NCBI GenBank assembly: GCA_051748565.1
Contig: JBNJHN010000057.1
Span: 1 to 13,487, forward strand
Source of the DNA: SKPH01 sp051748565
GTDB taxonomy: Bacteria; Bacillota; Dethiobacteria; DTU022
Reading direction: 5' to 3'
Length of the DNA: 13,487 nucleotides
Both the position numbers and the translations under genes were made by a program. The number at the start of each line of letters is the position of its first letter. The first letter of the stretch is position 1. A model generated the notes under the pieces. The model was not told the origin of the DNA and did no database searches. It saw only the letters and a program-made list of their open reading frames with translations. This document shows, in pieces, positions 1 to 7,835 of the stretch.

Positions 1-14
1 CTGAAGCAGTAACT

Positions 15-42
15 CCGTCCCCCTGCTTCCGTCCCCCTGCTT
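15..42. repeat. 14-bp tandem direct repeat, two copies
   Basis: The unit CCGTCCCCCTGCTT occurs twice head to tail (15-28 and 29-42). Its first 11 bases recur at about 8557-8567 before the PLP enzyme gene, so this is a dispersed motif rather than a local accident. C-rich GTCCCC motifs are scattered through intergenic regions of some clostridial genomes; any function here is unknown. Confidence 0.7.
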
Positions 43-152
43 CGTGTGACAGGTGAAACGTTACCTGACAAAAAAGTATATACTGACTCGGGAAGGATTT
101 ATGGGTACGGAAAGAAAATATATTAAATAAGGTGCCAAACAAAACTGTCTTT

Positions 153-181
153 TTGTGCATTAGTAATTGAAAAAATATGAT
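153..181 (+). promoter_or_regulatory. Weak sigma-A-like promoter candidate for the aminomutase gene
   Basis: TTGTGC (153-158) and TATGAT (176-181) are separated by 17 nt. The -10 box matches 5 of 6 consensus bases but the -35 only 3 of 6. It would leave a leader of about 110 nt before the ATG at 297. The rest of 1-296 shows no convincing ORF, RNA gene or terminator. Confidence 0.3.
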
Positions 182-296
182 GTAAAATTGAATTTGAAGA
201 ACCCGGGACGATAAGAAACTACAGCCCAGTCGATAGTAGACACGGCATTAAAAACGGGCAGTTACGCTAATAAATTCAATAAGAAAGAGGAGTGCT

Positions 297-1547
297 ATGA
301 AAGAGAAGGATACAGGAAGCAAACGAGAGATATCACTGAAGAAGGCAGAGAAGTTTCGTCAATACGCCCTCGAATATATTGATGCGAAAAATGATGTTCC
401 AATCGGCTTCAAACTCGCTGCTGTTTATGCGGAAAGGAAAGAGCGAATCAAAGATGCCCTGGGAGCCTCTGAAGAAGATTGGCAGGACTGGAAGTGGCAA
501 ATGGCCAATCGCATCTCCAACGTTGAGAAACTTGAGAAGCTCTTCACGTTATCGGAAAAACAGAAACAGGACTTTATGACTATCCAATCTAAATTTCGAT
601 GGGCATTCACGCCCTATTTTGCGAGCCTTATGGATCCGCTGGATGAGAAGTGCCCTGTCCGAAAGCAGATGTTACCCGATATCCGGGAGATGGCCATGAC
701 CGGAGTTGCAGATTTTTCCGGTGAAGAATATAGCTCTCCCGTAGAGAATCTGGTGCGATGGTATCCGGACCGGGTTGCGGTTCATGTCACAAATGTTTGC
801 GCCGGTTTCTGCCGTCATTGCCTTCGCAGGCGGAATATCGGGGAGGTGGACAGGGCCACTTCGGAAGAAAATTTAGGTGAAATCCTGCAATACCTCAGAG
901 ACAATCGGGAAATTCGGGATGTACTTCTCACCGGTGGAGATCCTTTTACGTTTTCGACGGGGCAATTGGATCAAATCCTGACTGCCCTTGACGAAATTGA
1001 GCATATCGAGATCAAGAGAATTGGCAGCCGGGTTCCCATCGTCCTTCCCCAAAGAATAGACGAAGAACTTTGCGAGATGCTCTCCAGACACCATCCGCTT
1101 TTCGTCAATGTTCAAGTTAATCATCCCAAGGAGCTTACCAATGACAGCAAAGGAGCGCTGGATCTTTTAAGCAGGGCAGGTATTCCGCTTCACAACCAAT
1201 CTGTCCTTCTCAAAGGGATTAACGATTCGCCGGTAACTATCAAGGCGTTAAACCATGAACTTCTAAAAGTGCGGGTCAGGCCTTATTATTTATATCACTG
1301 TCAGGGCACAATTGGTATTGAACATTTCCGGACTCCTATCGAAACAGGCATAGAAATCCTGGAAAATCTGCGTGGTTTCACTACCGGGCTGGCGGTGCCC
1401 AGTTACATCATCACTCCCTCGGGTTACGGAAAGACGCCTCTTGCACCCAGTTACCAGTTTTCATCCGGAGACGGATTCGTACTTTTGAGAAATTGGGAGG
1501 GGACTATCTACCGCTATGATAACCCCAGGCCGGTTGAAGAAGAATAA
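297..1547 (+). CDS. Lysine 2,3-aminomutase-like radical SAM/PLP enzyme (KamA/EAM family)
   Basis: This is a probable amino-acid 2,3-aminomutase, which moves an alpha-amino group to the beta carbon using S-adenosylmethionine, a [4Fe-4S] cluster and PLP. Cysteines 168, 172 and 175 form the CX3CX2C cluster motif within CAGFCRHC, followed by the basic stretch LRRR. LTGGDP (211-216) is the SAM-binding GGDP motif. Lys379 in GYGKTP is the expected PLP lysine. As I recall them, the C. subterminale lysine enzyme anchors substrate with Asp293 and Asp330, and the glutamate enzyme uses Lys and Asn there. Here the positions appear to be Gln336 and Thr373, with one residue fewer before the PLP lysine. The C-terminal cysteine-rich zinc segment of clostridial KamA is absent. 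The N-terminal region is longer, as in glutamate-type and uncharacterised relatives. The ATG follows AGAGGAG at good spacing. No AblB acetyltransferase gene is visible nearby. Family is sure; substrate is not. Confidence 0.88.
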   Translation: MKEKDTGSKREISLKKAEKFRQYALEYIDAKNDVPIGFKLAAVYAERKERIKDALGASEEDWQDWKWQMANRISNVEKLEKLFTLSEKQKQDFMTIQSKFRWAFTPYFASLMDPLDEKCPVRKQMLPDIREMAMTGVADFSGEEYSSPVENLVRWYPDRVAVHVTNVCAGFCRHCLRRRNIGEVDRATSEENLGEILQYLRDNREIRDVLLTGGDPFTFSTGQLDQILTALDEIEHIEIKRIGSRVPIVLPQRIDEELCEMLSRHHPLFVNVQVNHPKELTNDSKGALDLLSRAGIPLHNQSVLLKGINDSPVTIKALNHELLKVRVRPYYLYHCQGTIGIEHFRTPIETGIEILENLRGFTTGLAVPSYIITPSGYGKTPLAPSYQFSSGDGFVLLRNWEGTIYRYDNPRPVEEE

Positions 1548-1605
1548 GCCACATTTTAATGTTATCATGTGGTTTAGGCAGAAAGGCTGAAAAAGGGGGT
1601 TAAAA

Positions 1606-2310
1606 ATGGGTAAAAAGAAAAAGGCAAAAAAAAAGAAAAAACCGGAAGCTAAAGGTAATAAGCAAATATTGCTCTATACGGGGGGCATCCTGGTGGCGGC
1701 AGTGGCGATCATCGTTGTGATAACCCTCCTGTCCGGAGATAATAATGCCGGGAATATTGCAGCAGGAGATCACAGTGATGATTACAGTGATCTAACCAAA
1801 CCGGTAGCAACAATTGAGATGGAAAACGGTGACCTGATCAAGGTTGAACTTGACCCGGCGAGTGCACCTAACACGGTAAAGAATTTTATTGCTCTCGCTA
1901 ATGAAGGCTTTTACGATAGTCTTATTTTTCACCGGGTCATACCAGGCTTCATGATCCAGGGTGGTTGTCCCCAGGGACAGGGTACCGGTGGGCCGGGCTA
2001 CAGCATCAGGGGTGAATTTTTAGCCAACAATCATGATAATTCCCTCAGCCACACGCGCGGGGTTATGTCGATGGCCCGCTCAAATCATCCTGATTCTGCC
2101 GGTTCGCAATTTTTTATCATGGTGGATGCCGCGCCTAATCTTGACGGGCAATATGCTACTTTCGGAATGGTTACCGAGGGCATGGAAGCAGTAGATCGCA
2201 TTGTAAATGTCGATCGTAATCAAAGTGACAAACCTCTTGAAGATCAGGTAATTAAAAGGATCACTGTTGAAACGTTCGGGGTGGAGTATGCTCTTCCCGA
2301 TAAGCTCTAA
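1606..2310 (+). CDS. Membrane-anchored cyclophilin-type peptidyl-prolyl cis-trans isomerase
   Basis: This protein catalyses cis-trans isomerisation of prolyl bonds, probably helping proteins fold outside the membrane. Residues 1-20 are extremely lysine-rich, and 21-43 form one hydrophobic helix with no lipobox cysteine. By the positive-inside rule the catalytic domain should face outward. An acidic linker (44-65) leads into the cyclophilin domain (about 66-225). FHRVIPGFMIQGG (108-120) carries the catalytic Arg110 and the active-site Phe115 and Gln118. SQFFI (167-171) and NLDGQYATFG (178-187) are further family motifs. Asn178 replaces the tryptophan that binds cyclosporin in eukaryotic cyclophilin A. 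The length fits small bacterial cyclophilins plus an anchor. A GGGGG-type SD precedes the ATG. The gene starts 58 nt after the aminomutase gene and may be cotranscribed, though no functional link is evident. It converges on the next gene only 11 nt away. Confidence 0.93.
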   Translation: MGKKKKAKKKKKPEAKGNKQILLYTGGILVAAVAIIVVITLLSGDNNAGNIAAGDHSDDYSDLTKPVATIEMENGDLIKVELDPASAPNTVKNFIALANEGFYDSLIFHRVIPGFMIQGGCPQGQGTGGPGYSIRGEFLANNHDNSLSHTRGVMSMARSNHPDSAGSQFFIMVDAAPNLDGQYATFGMVTEGMEAVDRIVNVDRNQSDKPLEDQVIKRITVETFGVEYALPDKL

Positions 2311-2321
2311 GGAATCAGGGC

Positions 2322-2702
2322 CTAAAGTAGATCTTGCTTGTTTCTGATCATTGCCCCAAAGGGTAGAATGGCCAGCATGGCCAATTTAAAGTGTTGCAAC
2401 CCAAAGGGTATACCGATGATTGTTATGCAGAAGATGACACCTGCAATCAGGTGAGCAATTGATAATTCCCAGCCCAGGAGCAAGATCCAGAGGATGTTGC
2501 CGATCAGGCCGCCAACCCCGAACTCGCCGATTACAACCTGGCGGCCGAAAGGCCAGAGGACGAAGCCGGCAAACTTGAAGCACTGCAGCCCAAAGGGGAT
2601 GCCGATAATCGTCAGGCAGACCAGGATACCGGCGATTGCCCAAAACAGGGCCAGGATAATCCCACCCAGAAGAAGCCACAAGATATTTCCGATAAAACTC
2701 AT
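2322..2702 (-). CDS. YccF family (DUF307) small inner-membrane protein
   Basis: This is a 126-aa hydrophobic protein made of two similar halves. GNILWLLLGG (5-14) matches GNILWILLLG (69-78), and LTIIGIPFGLQCFKFA (30-45) matches ITIIGIPFGLQHFKLA (93-108); each half ends near a PFG motif. This internal duplication is the hallmark of the YccF family. Two helices per half are expected, with a short charged tail RNKQDLL. I chose the ATG at 2702 because AGAGGTGA lies 6 nt upstream; a GTG at 2708 would abut that SD. The molecular function of YccF proteins is not established. The gene follows the DegV gene on the same strand after 41 nt and may share its transcript. Confidence 0.88.
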   Translation of the reverse strand: MSFIGNILWLLLGGIILALFWAIAGILVCLTIIGIPFGLQCFKFAGFVLWPFGRQVVIGEFGVGGLIGNILWILLLGWELSIAHLIAGVIFCITIIGIPFGLQHFKLAMLAILPFGAMIRNKQDLL

Positions 2703-2743
2703 TTGCACTCACCTCTATAAATCTTGATACCGAACCTGGAGAG

Positions 2744-3625
2744 CTATGCTCTGCTCTCCAGCGCACTAACCGGAAAGTAACATATTCCCGTAGTCCCCGG
2801 GCCGGAATGCACACCCAGGGCTGGGGATAATTCAGCTACTATCGTCTCAACACAGGTCAGGCGTTTTTCCACCTGGGCACGTAATTTTTCAATCTTATCG
2901 AGTGCTGCAGCATGTGTATAAGCGACCTTAATCCTGCCTCCCGGCCCGACTTCTTTTTCAACCAGGTCAACCATAGCGGTGTAGACCTTGGTCAGGCTGC
3001 GTTCACGACCCAGTGGGACAATCACCCCATCACGCATCCCAATTAATGGTTTTATATTTAACAAGCTGCCCATAAGGTGGGCAGCGCTGCCGATGCGACC
3101 CCCCATATGAAGGTACTTAAGGGTATCTGCAGTCTGAAGCATATGTGTAACCGGGATCATGCCTTCAAGCAAAGCGATAATCTGATCCGTCCCGGCTCCA
3201 CTCTTCGCTGCACGAGCAGCTTCGATCACCATCCAACCGTGACACATTGATACATTTAACGTATCAACTACTTCAACTTTTAGATCTGGTATTTTTTCAA
3301 CAGCCTGCTCGCTTGCCATTTTTGCTGCATGGAATGTACCACTGCTTTTTGAAGTGATACTGACGCTCAAAATATTGCGCACACCCTCAGCTGCCAGCTG
3401 CTCATAAACCTCTAAAAAATCGGCCGGTCCGGGATATGCCGTTGTTGGTAATTTCTCGACAGTAGGAAGCCAGTGATAAAATTCTTCCTGGTGGATATCT
3501 ACAAGGTCACGCCAGACTTTGTCTTCGTGATGGATGTAGATAGGCACGAGGCGGATATCAAGTTCTTCACGGATTGCCTCTGGAATACTGGCCGAACTAT
3601 CACATACAATTGCTACTTTTAACAT
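2744..3625 (-). CDS. DegV family fatty-acid-binding protein
   Basis: DegV/FakB-type proteins bind one fatty acid in the cleft between two alpha/beta domains and, in characterised cases, present it to the FakA kinase. This 293-aa protein has the usual size and motifs: an N-terminal strand then CDSSASIP (8-15), LPTTAYPGPADF (59-70), SITSKSSGTFHAA (89-101), the central TLKYLHMGGRIG (168-179), NIKPLI (190-195), and the C-terminal PALGVHSGPGTTG (268-280). The ATG at 3625 has GGAGGT seven nucleotides upstream; an in-frame ATG at 3658 has no SD. No FakA (DAK-like) gene is in the window, so its kinase partner would be encoded elsewhere. It is divergent from the zinc-ribbon gene across 215 nt of AT-rich DNA, which must contain both promoters, but I cannot assign them confidently. 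Confidence 0.93.
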   Translation of the reverse strand: MLKVAIVCDSSASIPEAIREELDIRLVPIYIHHEDKVWRDLVDIHQEEFYHWLPTVEKLPTTAYPGPADFLEVYEQLAAEGVRNILSVSITSKSSGTFHAAKMASEQAVEKIPDLKVEVVDTLNVSMCHGWMVIEAARAAKSGAGTDQIIALLEGMIPVTHMLQTADTLKYLHMGGRIGSAAHLMGSLLNIKPLIGMRDGVIVPLGRERSLTKVYTAMVDLVEKEVGPGGRIKVAYTHAAALDKIEKLRAQVEKRLTCVETIVAELSPALGVHSGPGTTGICYFPVSALESRA

Positions 3626-3840
3626 ATAATTACCTCCGCTCCTTCCAACTTTTTTCATTATTACATAAATATTCAGTTAAAACAACAAATTATGGATCAA
3701 AGAGTTTTTGCGATAAAGTTATATTTGTAATAGTTTGCAATTTCTTGCTTCAGATTAAAGGATGGGCAGGGTAATTTGAATACCGCCACGAAGTTTAACG
3801 TAAGTTAATAAAAAGCAGCTTTTAAGAAAGAAGGGACAAC

Positions 3841-4194
3841 ATGTTTTGCCCTAAATGCAAGGATGAATTTGTAGAAGGTATCACTATGTGCCCGGACTGT
3901 GCCGTAGCCCTGGTCAGGGAGCTGCCTGCCGAAGATATATTATACGATCAGGTTTATGTGGATCTGGTTACCGTCCTGGAAACAGGCGATCCCGGTGTGA
4001 TAATGGTAGCGAAATCAATACTGGAAGCCGCCGGAATCAGATATTATGCCAGGGGTGAAGGGCTGCAGCATCTTTTTGGGGCGGGCACTTTTGGTCCAGG
4101 TTTTAACCCTTTGACCGGACCGGTATGCATCCAGGTACCCGCTGCAAACGAAGAAGATGCTCTGCTTTTGTTAAAAGATATAGAGGAATCTTAA
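3841..4194 (+). CDS. Zinc-ribbon plus DUF2007 domain protein
   Basis: Cys3, Cys6, Cys17 and Cys20 form a CPKC-x10-CPDC zinc ribbon, usually a structural or interaction module. A short linker leads into a DUF2007-like region (about 48-115) with the features YVDLVTVLETGD, VAKSILEAAGI, a glycine-rich loop and VCIQVPAANEEDALLLL. DUF2007 resembles the signal-transducing PII-like fold, but its ligand and partners are unknown. The whole protein is cytoplasmic and 117 aa long. The ATG has GAAGGGA upstream. It lies 92 nt before the amidotransferase-like fusion gene on the same strand and could be cotranscribed. The fold assignment is fairly secure; the biological role cannot be read from the sequence. 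Confidence 0.85.
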   Translation: MFCPKCKDEFVEGITMCPDCAVALVRELPAEDILYDQVYVDLVTVLETGDPGVIMVAKSILEAAGIRYYARGEGLQHLFGAGTFGPGFNPLTGPVCIQVPAANEEDALLLLKDIEES

Positions 4195-4286
4195 TGCAGG
4201 ATTGGCAGTTACGGTCATTTCAGTGTCGTTATTTGAGTGTGGGATACAACAGTTGCGTTTGATTGTAGAAGGGATGTGATCTTGAG

Positions 4287-5534
4287 ATGGTGCGTGGAAC
4301 TATTGCACTGATCGGTTCCGGTGAACTCTCAGGGACCATGGTGGAGACGCACAAGATGCTTCTTTCCCGGAATAACTACGGGGGAAAGACGCTATTTATC
4401 GACACGCCGGCCGGATTTCAGGAAAATGTCGATTTGATCGCCCGGCGGGCGGTTAAGTATTTTGAGCAGCAGGTAGGCCACAGCATGGAAATAGCTTCTT
4501 TTAAATCAGCCCAAAAGGCGACTTCTGCGGAGGCCGAGAAGGCCTTCAACCTCCTGGGAGAAGCCGGTTATGTGCTGGTCGGGCCGGGCAGCCCGACCTA
4601 TACTGTCCGCCAGCTGGAAGAAACACCTATCCCTACCCTGCTCAGTGCCATGGTTACCAGAGGCGGGTGCCTCGTGGTTGCCAGCGCCGCTGCGCTTACC
4701 GTAGGAAGCCATACCCTTCCGGTCTATGAAATATATAAAGTGGGCGAACCGCTTCACTGGGTAGAAGGCTTGAATATCCTGGGCCAGCTTGGTCTTGAGC
4801 TGGTAGCGATCCCTCACTGGAATAATGCAGAAGGGGGTAACCATGATACCCGTTTCTGTTACATGGGTGAAAAGCGTTTTCTTGCCCTGGAGGCAAAGCT
4901 TCCCCCCGGAACGACGATCCTTGGGCTTGATGAGCATACAGCCTGCATTCTCGACTTTGCTTCCCGGGAGGCTGTTGTGGAAGGTCTTGGCCAGGTGACA
5001 ATCAGGCGCAGCGGGGTGGAGTATCATCTTGCCCGTGGCGAGAAGGTCAACTTTGAGCGATTGCTCGGTGGTTCTGTCGGCCAGGCGCCCGCTACCGGAG
5101 ACGCCGGCTCCGTTTCAATTTTAACTTCAGAGAGTGTCGCTGAACCGGAAACACCGTTTTGGGAGCGGATGCACAAAATCGAGACAGCATTTCACCGCTC
5201 TCTTGAACAAAACGATACGGCTGCAATAACCACCCAGCTGCTGGAAGCAGACAGGCTGCTCTGGCAGGCGCAGCTCGATCTTGAAAACCCCGAATTCGTC
5301 TCGCAGGGACGGGAACTTTACCGTGAGATGATAGTTCTCGCCGGGACAGGAATGAACAGGGCTACTTATGTTATTCCCCGCAAATTTGAGGATCTGGTAA
5401 ATGAGCTAATTAAGATTCGTGAGCACTACCGCCGGGAAAAACGCTGGTCGGAAGCCGATCAAATCCGCAGCACACTTAAGCGTGCCGGAGTGGTTCTGGA
5501 AGATACCCATGATGGGCCGAAGTGGCACATCTGA
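4287..5534 (+). CDS. Class I glutamine amidotransferase/peptidase S51-like domain fused to a CysS-type C-terminal tail
   Basis: Residues 1-260 resemble the cyanophycinase/peptidase E branch of class I glutamine-amidotransferase folds: IALIGSGELSG at the N-terminus, FIDTPAGFQEN (37-47), VGPGSPTYTVRQL (98-110) in place of the usual GGGN(T/Q) loop, and VASAAALTVGS (131-141), where the nucleophile elbow GxSAG would lie. Ser133 is the candidate nucleophile, but the elbow has lost its glycines. HWNNAEGGNHDTRF (177-190) and LDEHTACIL (214-222) are other conserved-looking acidic and histidine-rich loops. A linker (261-288) leads to a helical region. The tail (about 364-415) closely resembles the end of cysteinyl-tRNA synthetase, with IREHYRREKRWSEADQIR followed by GVVLEDTHDGPKW. 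The catalytic HIGH and KMSKS modules of a synthetase are absent, so it cannot charge tRNA. The SD (GAAGGG) is rather far from the ATG. The substrate is unknown. Confidence 0.82.
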   Translation: MVRGTIALIGSGELSGTMVETHKMLLSRNNYGGKTLFIDTPAGFQENVDLIARRAVKYFEQQVGHSMEIASFKSAQKATSAEAEKAFNLLGEAGYVLVGPGSPTYTVRQLEETPIPTLLSAMVTRGGCLVVASAAALTVGSHTLPVYEIYKVGEPLHWVEGLNILGQLGLELVAIPHWNNAEGGNHDTRFCYMGEKRFLALEAKLPPGTTILGLDEHTACILDFASREAVVEGLGQVTIRRSGVEYHLARGEKVNFERLLGGSVGQAPATGDAGSVSILTSESVAEPETPFWERMHKIETAFHRSLEQNDTAAITTQLLEADRLLWQAQLDLENPEFVSQGRELYREMIVLAGTGMNRATYVIPRKFEDLVNELIKIREHYRREKRWSEADQIRSTLKRAGVVLEDTHDGPKWHI

Positions 5535-5586
5535 TTTGTTTCCAAAGAAAGCACCGGATATTTTTTCAATAAATTTTATGTGAGGC

Positions 5587-6783
5587 TTACTTCCGTACTT
5601 TTAATTTTTTGATTGCCCCTTCCAGACCTTCCACAGTCAGCTCAAACATGGGGAAAATTTCGCGGATTACAGAGATGGTGTAGTTTCCGGTTGCCCGGTC
5701 CCAGAAGGGTGCCGGGATGGGGTTTAACCAGATGGCATGATTGAAATGTGCGGCAATACGCTGCAGCCAGTTTATCCCGGGCTCATCATTGCTGTAAGAC
5801 CAGTCAATGGCACCGCCCGGCATGGTCAGCTCGCTGGGCGCCATGCTGGCATCCCCCAGTAAAATAACCTTATAATCCGGTCCCAGCATGTGCAGGAAAT
5901 CCTCCGTTTTTATGGAACTGGCCATGTTGCAGGATGGGTCCATGTAAATATGCTGATATATGCAGTTGTGGAAAAAAAAGAAACGCAGGTCCTTAAAGTG
6001 GCTGGAACGGTTCATGGCAGTAAAGAGCTGGCTGCAGATACGCATGTAGGGATCCATTGAGCCGCCTGAGTCCATAACCAGGGCAACTTTAACCATGTTT
6101 TTACGGCCTCTCGTCCAAACCAGGTGGAGCAGGCCTCCCTTGTCCCCGGTTTCCCGGATCGTTTCATCAAGGTCGAGCTCTTCCCGGGGCCCTTCCACCT
6201 TGCTGCTGAGCTGTCTTAGCTTACGCAGCGCCACTTCAAACTGTCTGGTCCCGATTGTCGCATCAGTCCGGAAATCTCTAAAATTTCGCTGTGCGGCTAC
6301 CTGGACAGCCGATTTGTTATTTGATTCGCCTCCGATGCGGATTCCCGCGGGATGATAACCGGAATGTCCGAAAGGTGAGGTTCCTCCTGTGCCGATCCAA
6401 TTTGATCCCCCGTGATGCTCCCCCTGTTGTTCTTTTAACCGTTGTTCAAGCCGGCGGCGCAGATCATCGAGATCCCATTCCTGGAATTTATGCCGTTCAT
6501 CGGTTGAAATATGCAGGGGAGGAAGCGCTTTTCCCAACCATTGAAGCACTTTTTCCGTCAGCTCAACCGGTGTTTCAATGCCCTTAAAATAACTGTAGAA
6601 GGCCAGATCATAACGATCATAATAAGTTTCACTTTTAACCAGCACCGCCCGGGAGAGGTGGTAAAAGCCTGTCAGGCTGGACAGGGCCATGCCTTTAGCC
6701 AGCGCTTCCATCAGTGTCATCCATTCAGTGATGGCTACAGGCACGCCGTAAGCCTTCAAAAGGTAAAAAAAGTTTATAAACAT
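5587..6783 (-). CDS. CoxE-like VWA domain protein, partner of the MoxR ATPase
   Basis: VWA proteins of this group act with MoxR AAA+ ATPases to remodel or metallate target proteins; CoxE is the known example. The N-terminal helical part (1-115) begins FINFFYLLKAYGVPV. A glycine-rich flexible segment follows (121-152), then a basic region, and the VWA domain spans about 230-395. The metal-site motif is DSGGSM (238-243): the second position of the usual DxSxS is glycine, a variant I recall as common in this subfamily. LLGDASMAP (308-316) probably supplies a third metal-site residue. The protein has no signal peptide or membrane helix. I chose ATG 6783, with AGAGGA nine nucleotides upstream; the longer frame runs into the ATPase gene. 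It starts 25 nt after the ATPase stop, so the two are one operon. Which enzyme they activate is not shown here. Confidence 0.9.
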   Translation of the reverse strand: MFINFFYLLKAYGVPVAITEWMTLMEALAKGMALSSLTGFYHLSRAVLVKSETYYDRYDLAFYSYFKGIETPVELTEKVLQWLGKALPPLHISTDERHKFQEWDLDDLRRRLEQRLKEQQGEHHGGSNWIGTGGTSPFGHSGYHPAGIRIGGESNNKSAVQVAAQRNFRDFRTDATIGTRQFEVALRKLRQLSSKVEGPREELDLDETIRETGDKGGLLHLVWTRGRKNMVKVALVMDSGGSMDPYMRICSQLFTAMNRSSHFKDLRFFFFHNCIYQHIYMDPSCNMASSIKTEDFLHMLGPDYKVILLGDASMAPSELTMPGGAIDWSYSNDEPGINWLQRIAAHFNHAIWLNPIPAPFWDRATGNYTISVIREIFPMFELTVEGLEGAIKKLKVRK

Positions 6784-6808
6784 AAATCTAATTCCTCTCT
6801 GGTTGTCC

Positions 6809-7678
6809 TTACCGGAAACGTGGTACCCCTGTAGCCGACTTGACCTGGTGTCCCTCGTTGTGCAGACGCTGCAAAACGGTTTTAAAATCATGGTCTTTTT
6901 TCAGTAACACACCCAGGAACGGAAGATCTGCCACGATTCGTTCGGGGCTGATGCCCCCAACGGTAAGGGCCTGGACCCAATCAAGGAGTTCACTGGTACT
7001 CGGCTTTTTCTGAAGGCCACCAATGCTGCGGATCCAGTAAAAGGCAGCCATCGCTTCTTCCATTAATTTTTGCTGGAGATCGGGATGGTGGACTTTGATG
7101 ATCTCTGCCATCATCAAAGCATCGGGAAAAGCGATGTAGTGAAAAATACAGCGGCGCAGAAAGGCGTCGGGCAGTTCTTTTTCAGCATTACTGGTGATGA
7201 CAACGATAGGGCGCTGTCTTGCCTTCACAGTCTCCCCGGTTTCGGGGATGTCAAAACTCATGATATCCAGTTCCCAGAGCAGGTCATTGGGAAATTCAAT
7301 ATCCGCCTTATCGACCTCGTCAATAAGCAGGACTACCTGGCTGGAAGCGAGAAAGGACTCGCCCAATTTACCCATCTTGATGTAATGCCGAATATCAGAC
7401 ACGTCATGATCGCCGAACTGGCTGTCATAAAGACGCTGGACCGTATCGTATATATAGAGTCCGTCTTTGGCCTTGGTCGTAGACTTAATATTCCAGATCA
7501 GCAGCTCTTTTTCAAGGCCATCGGCAATGCTTTGCGCCAGCATGGTTTTTCCAGTGCCCGGTTCACCCTTTATCAGAAGGGGTCTTCCCAGAGCCGCAGC
7601 CACATTGACACTATTCTGCAGTTCCTGTGATGCGATATAGTCTCTTGTTCCCGAAAATTGTGCTTGATTATTCTGCAA
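6809..7678 (-). CDS. MoxR-type AAA+ ATPase with a TTG start
   Basis: MoxR ATPases are chaperone-like machines encoded beside VWA proteins. The Walker A motif is GEPGTGKT (38-45), Walker B is LLIDEVDKAD (117-126), sensor 1 is ITSNAEKELPD (161-171), and FLRRC (173-177) carries likely arginine fingers. DYIASQELQNSVNVAAALGR just before Walker A is typical of this subgroup. The start is TTG at 7678: a full AAAGGAGG lies nine nucleotides upstream, and the protein then begins at the usual point, about 37 residues before Walker A, giving 289 aa. An upstream frame open to 7810 lacks both an SD and homology. The 157-nt AT-rich gap to the membrane-protein gene upstream suggests it has its own promoter. 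It is the first gene of the two-gene ATPase-VWA operon. Confidence 0.92.
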   Translation of the reverse strand: MQNNQAQFSGTRDYIASQELQNSVNVAAALGRPLLIKGEPGTGKTMLAQSIADGLEKELLIWNIKSTTKAKDGLYIYDTVQRLYDSQFGDHDVSDIRHYIKMGKLGESFLASSQVVLLIDEVDKADIEFPNDLLWELDIMSFDIPETGETVKARQRPIVVITSNAEKELPDAFLRRCIFHYIAFPDALMMAEIIKVHHPDLQQKLMEEAMAAFYWIRSIGGLQKKPSTSELLDWVQALTVGGISPERIVADLPFLGVLLKKDHDFKTVLQRLHNEGHQVKSATGVPRFR

Positions 7679-7733
7679 TTTATTAAACCTCCTTTGCTGC
7701 AAATTATAATTATTTATTTGATAGTTAAATAAC

Positions 7734-7752
7734 CTGATAAATAGTATATCAG
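7734..7752 (-). promoter_or_regulatory. Extended -10 promoter inside an inverted repeat, before the MoxR-VWA operon
   Basis: On the minus strand TGATATACT (complement of 7743-7751) is an extended -10 element, which tolerates a poor -35; none is visible. It lies in the inverted repeat CTGATA-N7-TATCAG (arms 7734-7739 and 7747-7752). Transcription would start about 58 nt before the TTG codon. A repressor at the repeat would block the promoter. Inferred from sequence only. Confidence 0.4.
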
Positions 7753-7835
7753 TTTTATCAATAAATTTCTGCTGATTTTCAATGGTTTCCTCAAGGTGTT
7801 GGCAATCCAAATGAACAGCCTTCCGATGCTGTGAA

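Noticed and set aside
1549..1572. Hairpin CCACAT-N12-ATGTGG after the aminomutase gene
   Set aside because: Short stem, large loop and no T tract, so not called a terminator; the cyclophilin gene follows at once.
2386..2814. 142-aa minus-strand ORF
   Set aside because: It overlaps the YccF gene in another frame, is Arg/Pro-rich and has no SD; YccF has a clear duplicated family signature.
4506..5027. 173-aa minus-strand ORF
   Set aside because: Antisense shadow of the amidotransferase-like gene, with no SD and no recognisable motif.
7070..7630. 186-aa plus-strand ORF
   Set aside because: Antisense to the MoxR ATPase, whose Walker and sensor motifs are intact.
7815..7832. Small hairpin just past the six-helix membrane protein stop
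   Set aside because: Only a 5-bp stem with a weak downstream T content; not enough for a terminator call.
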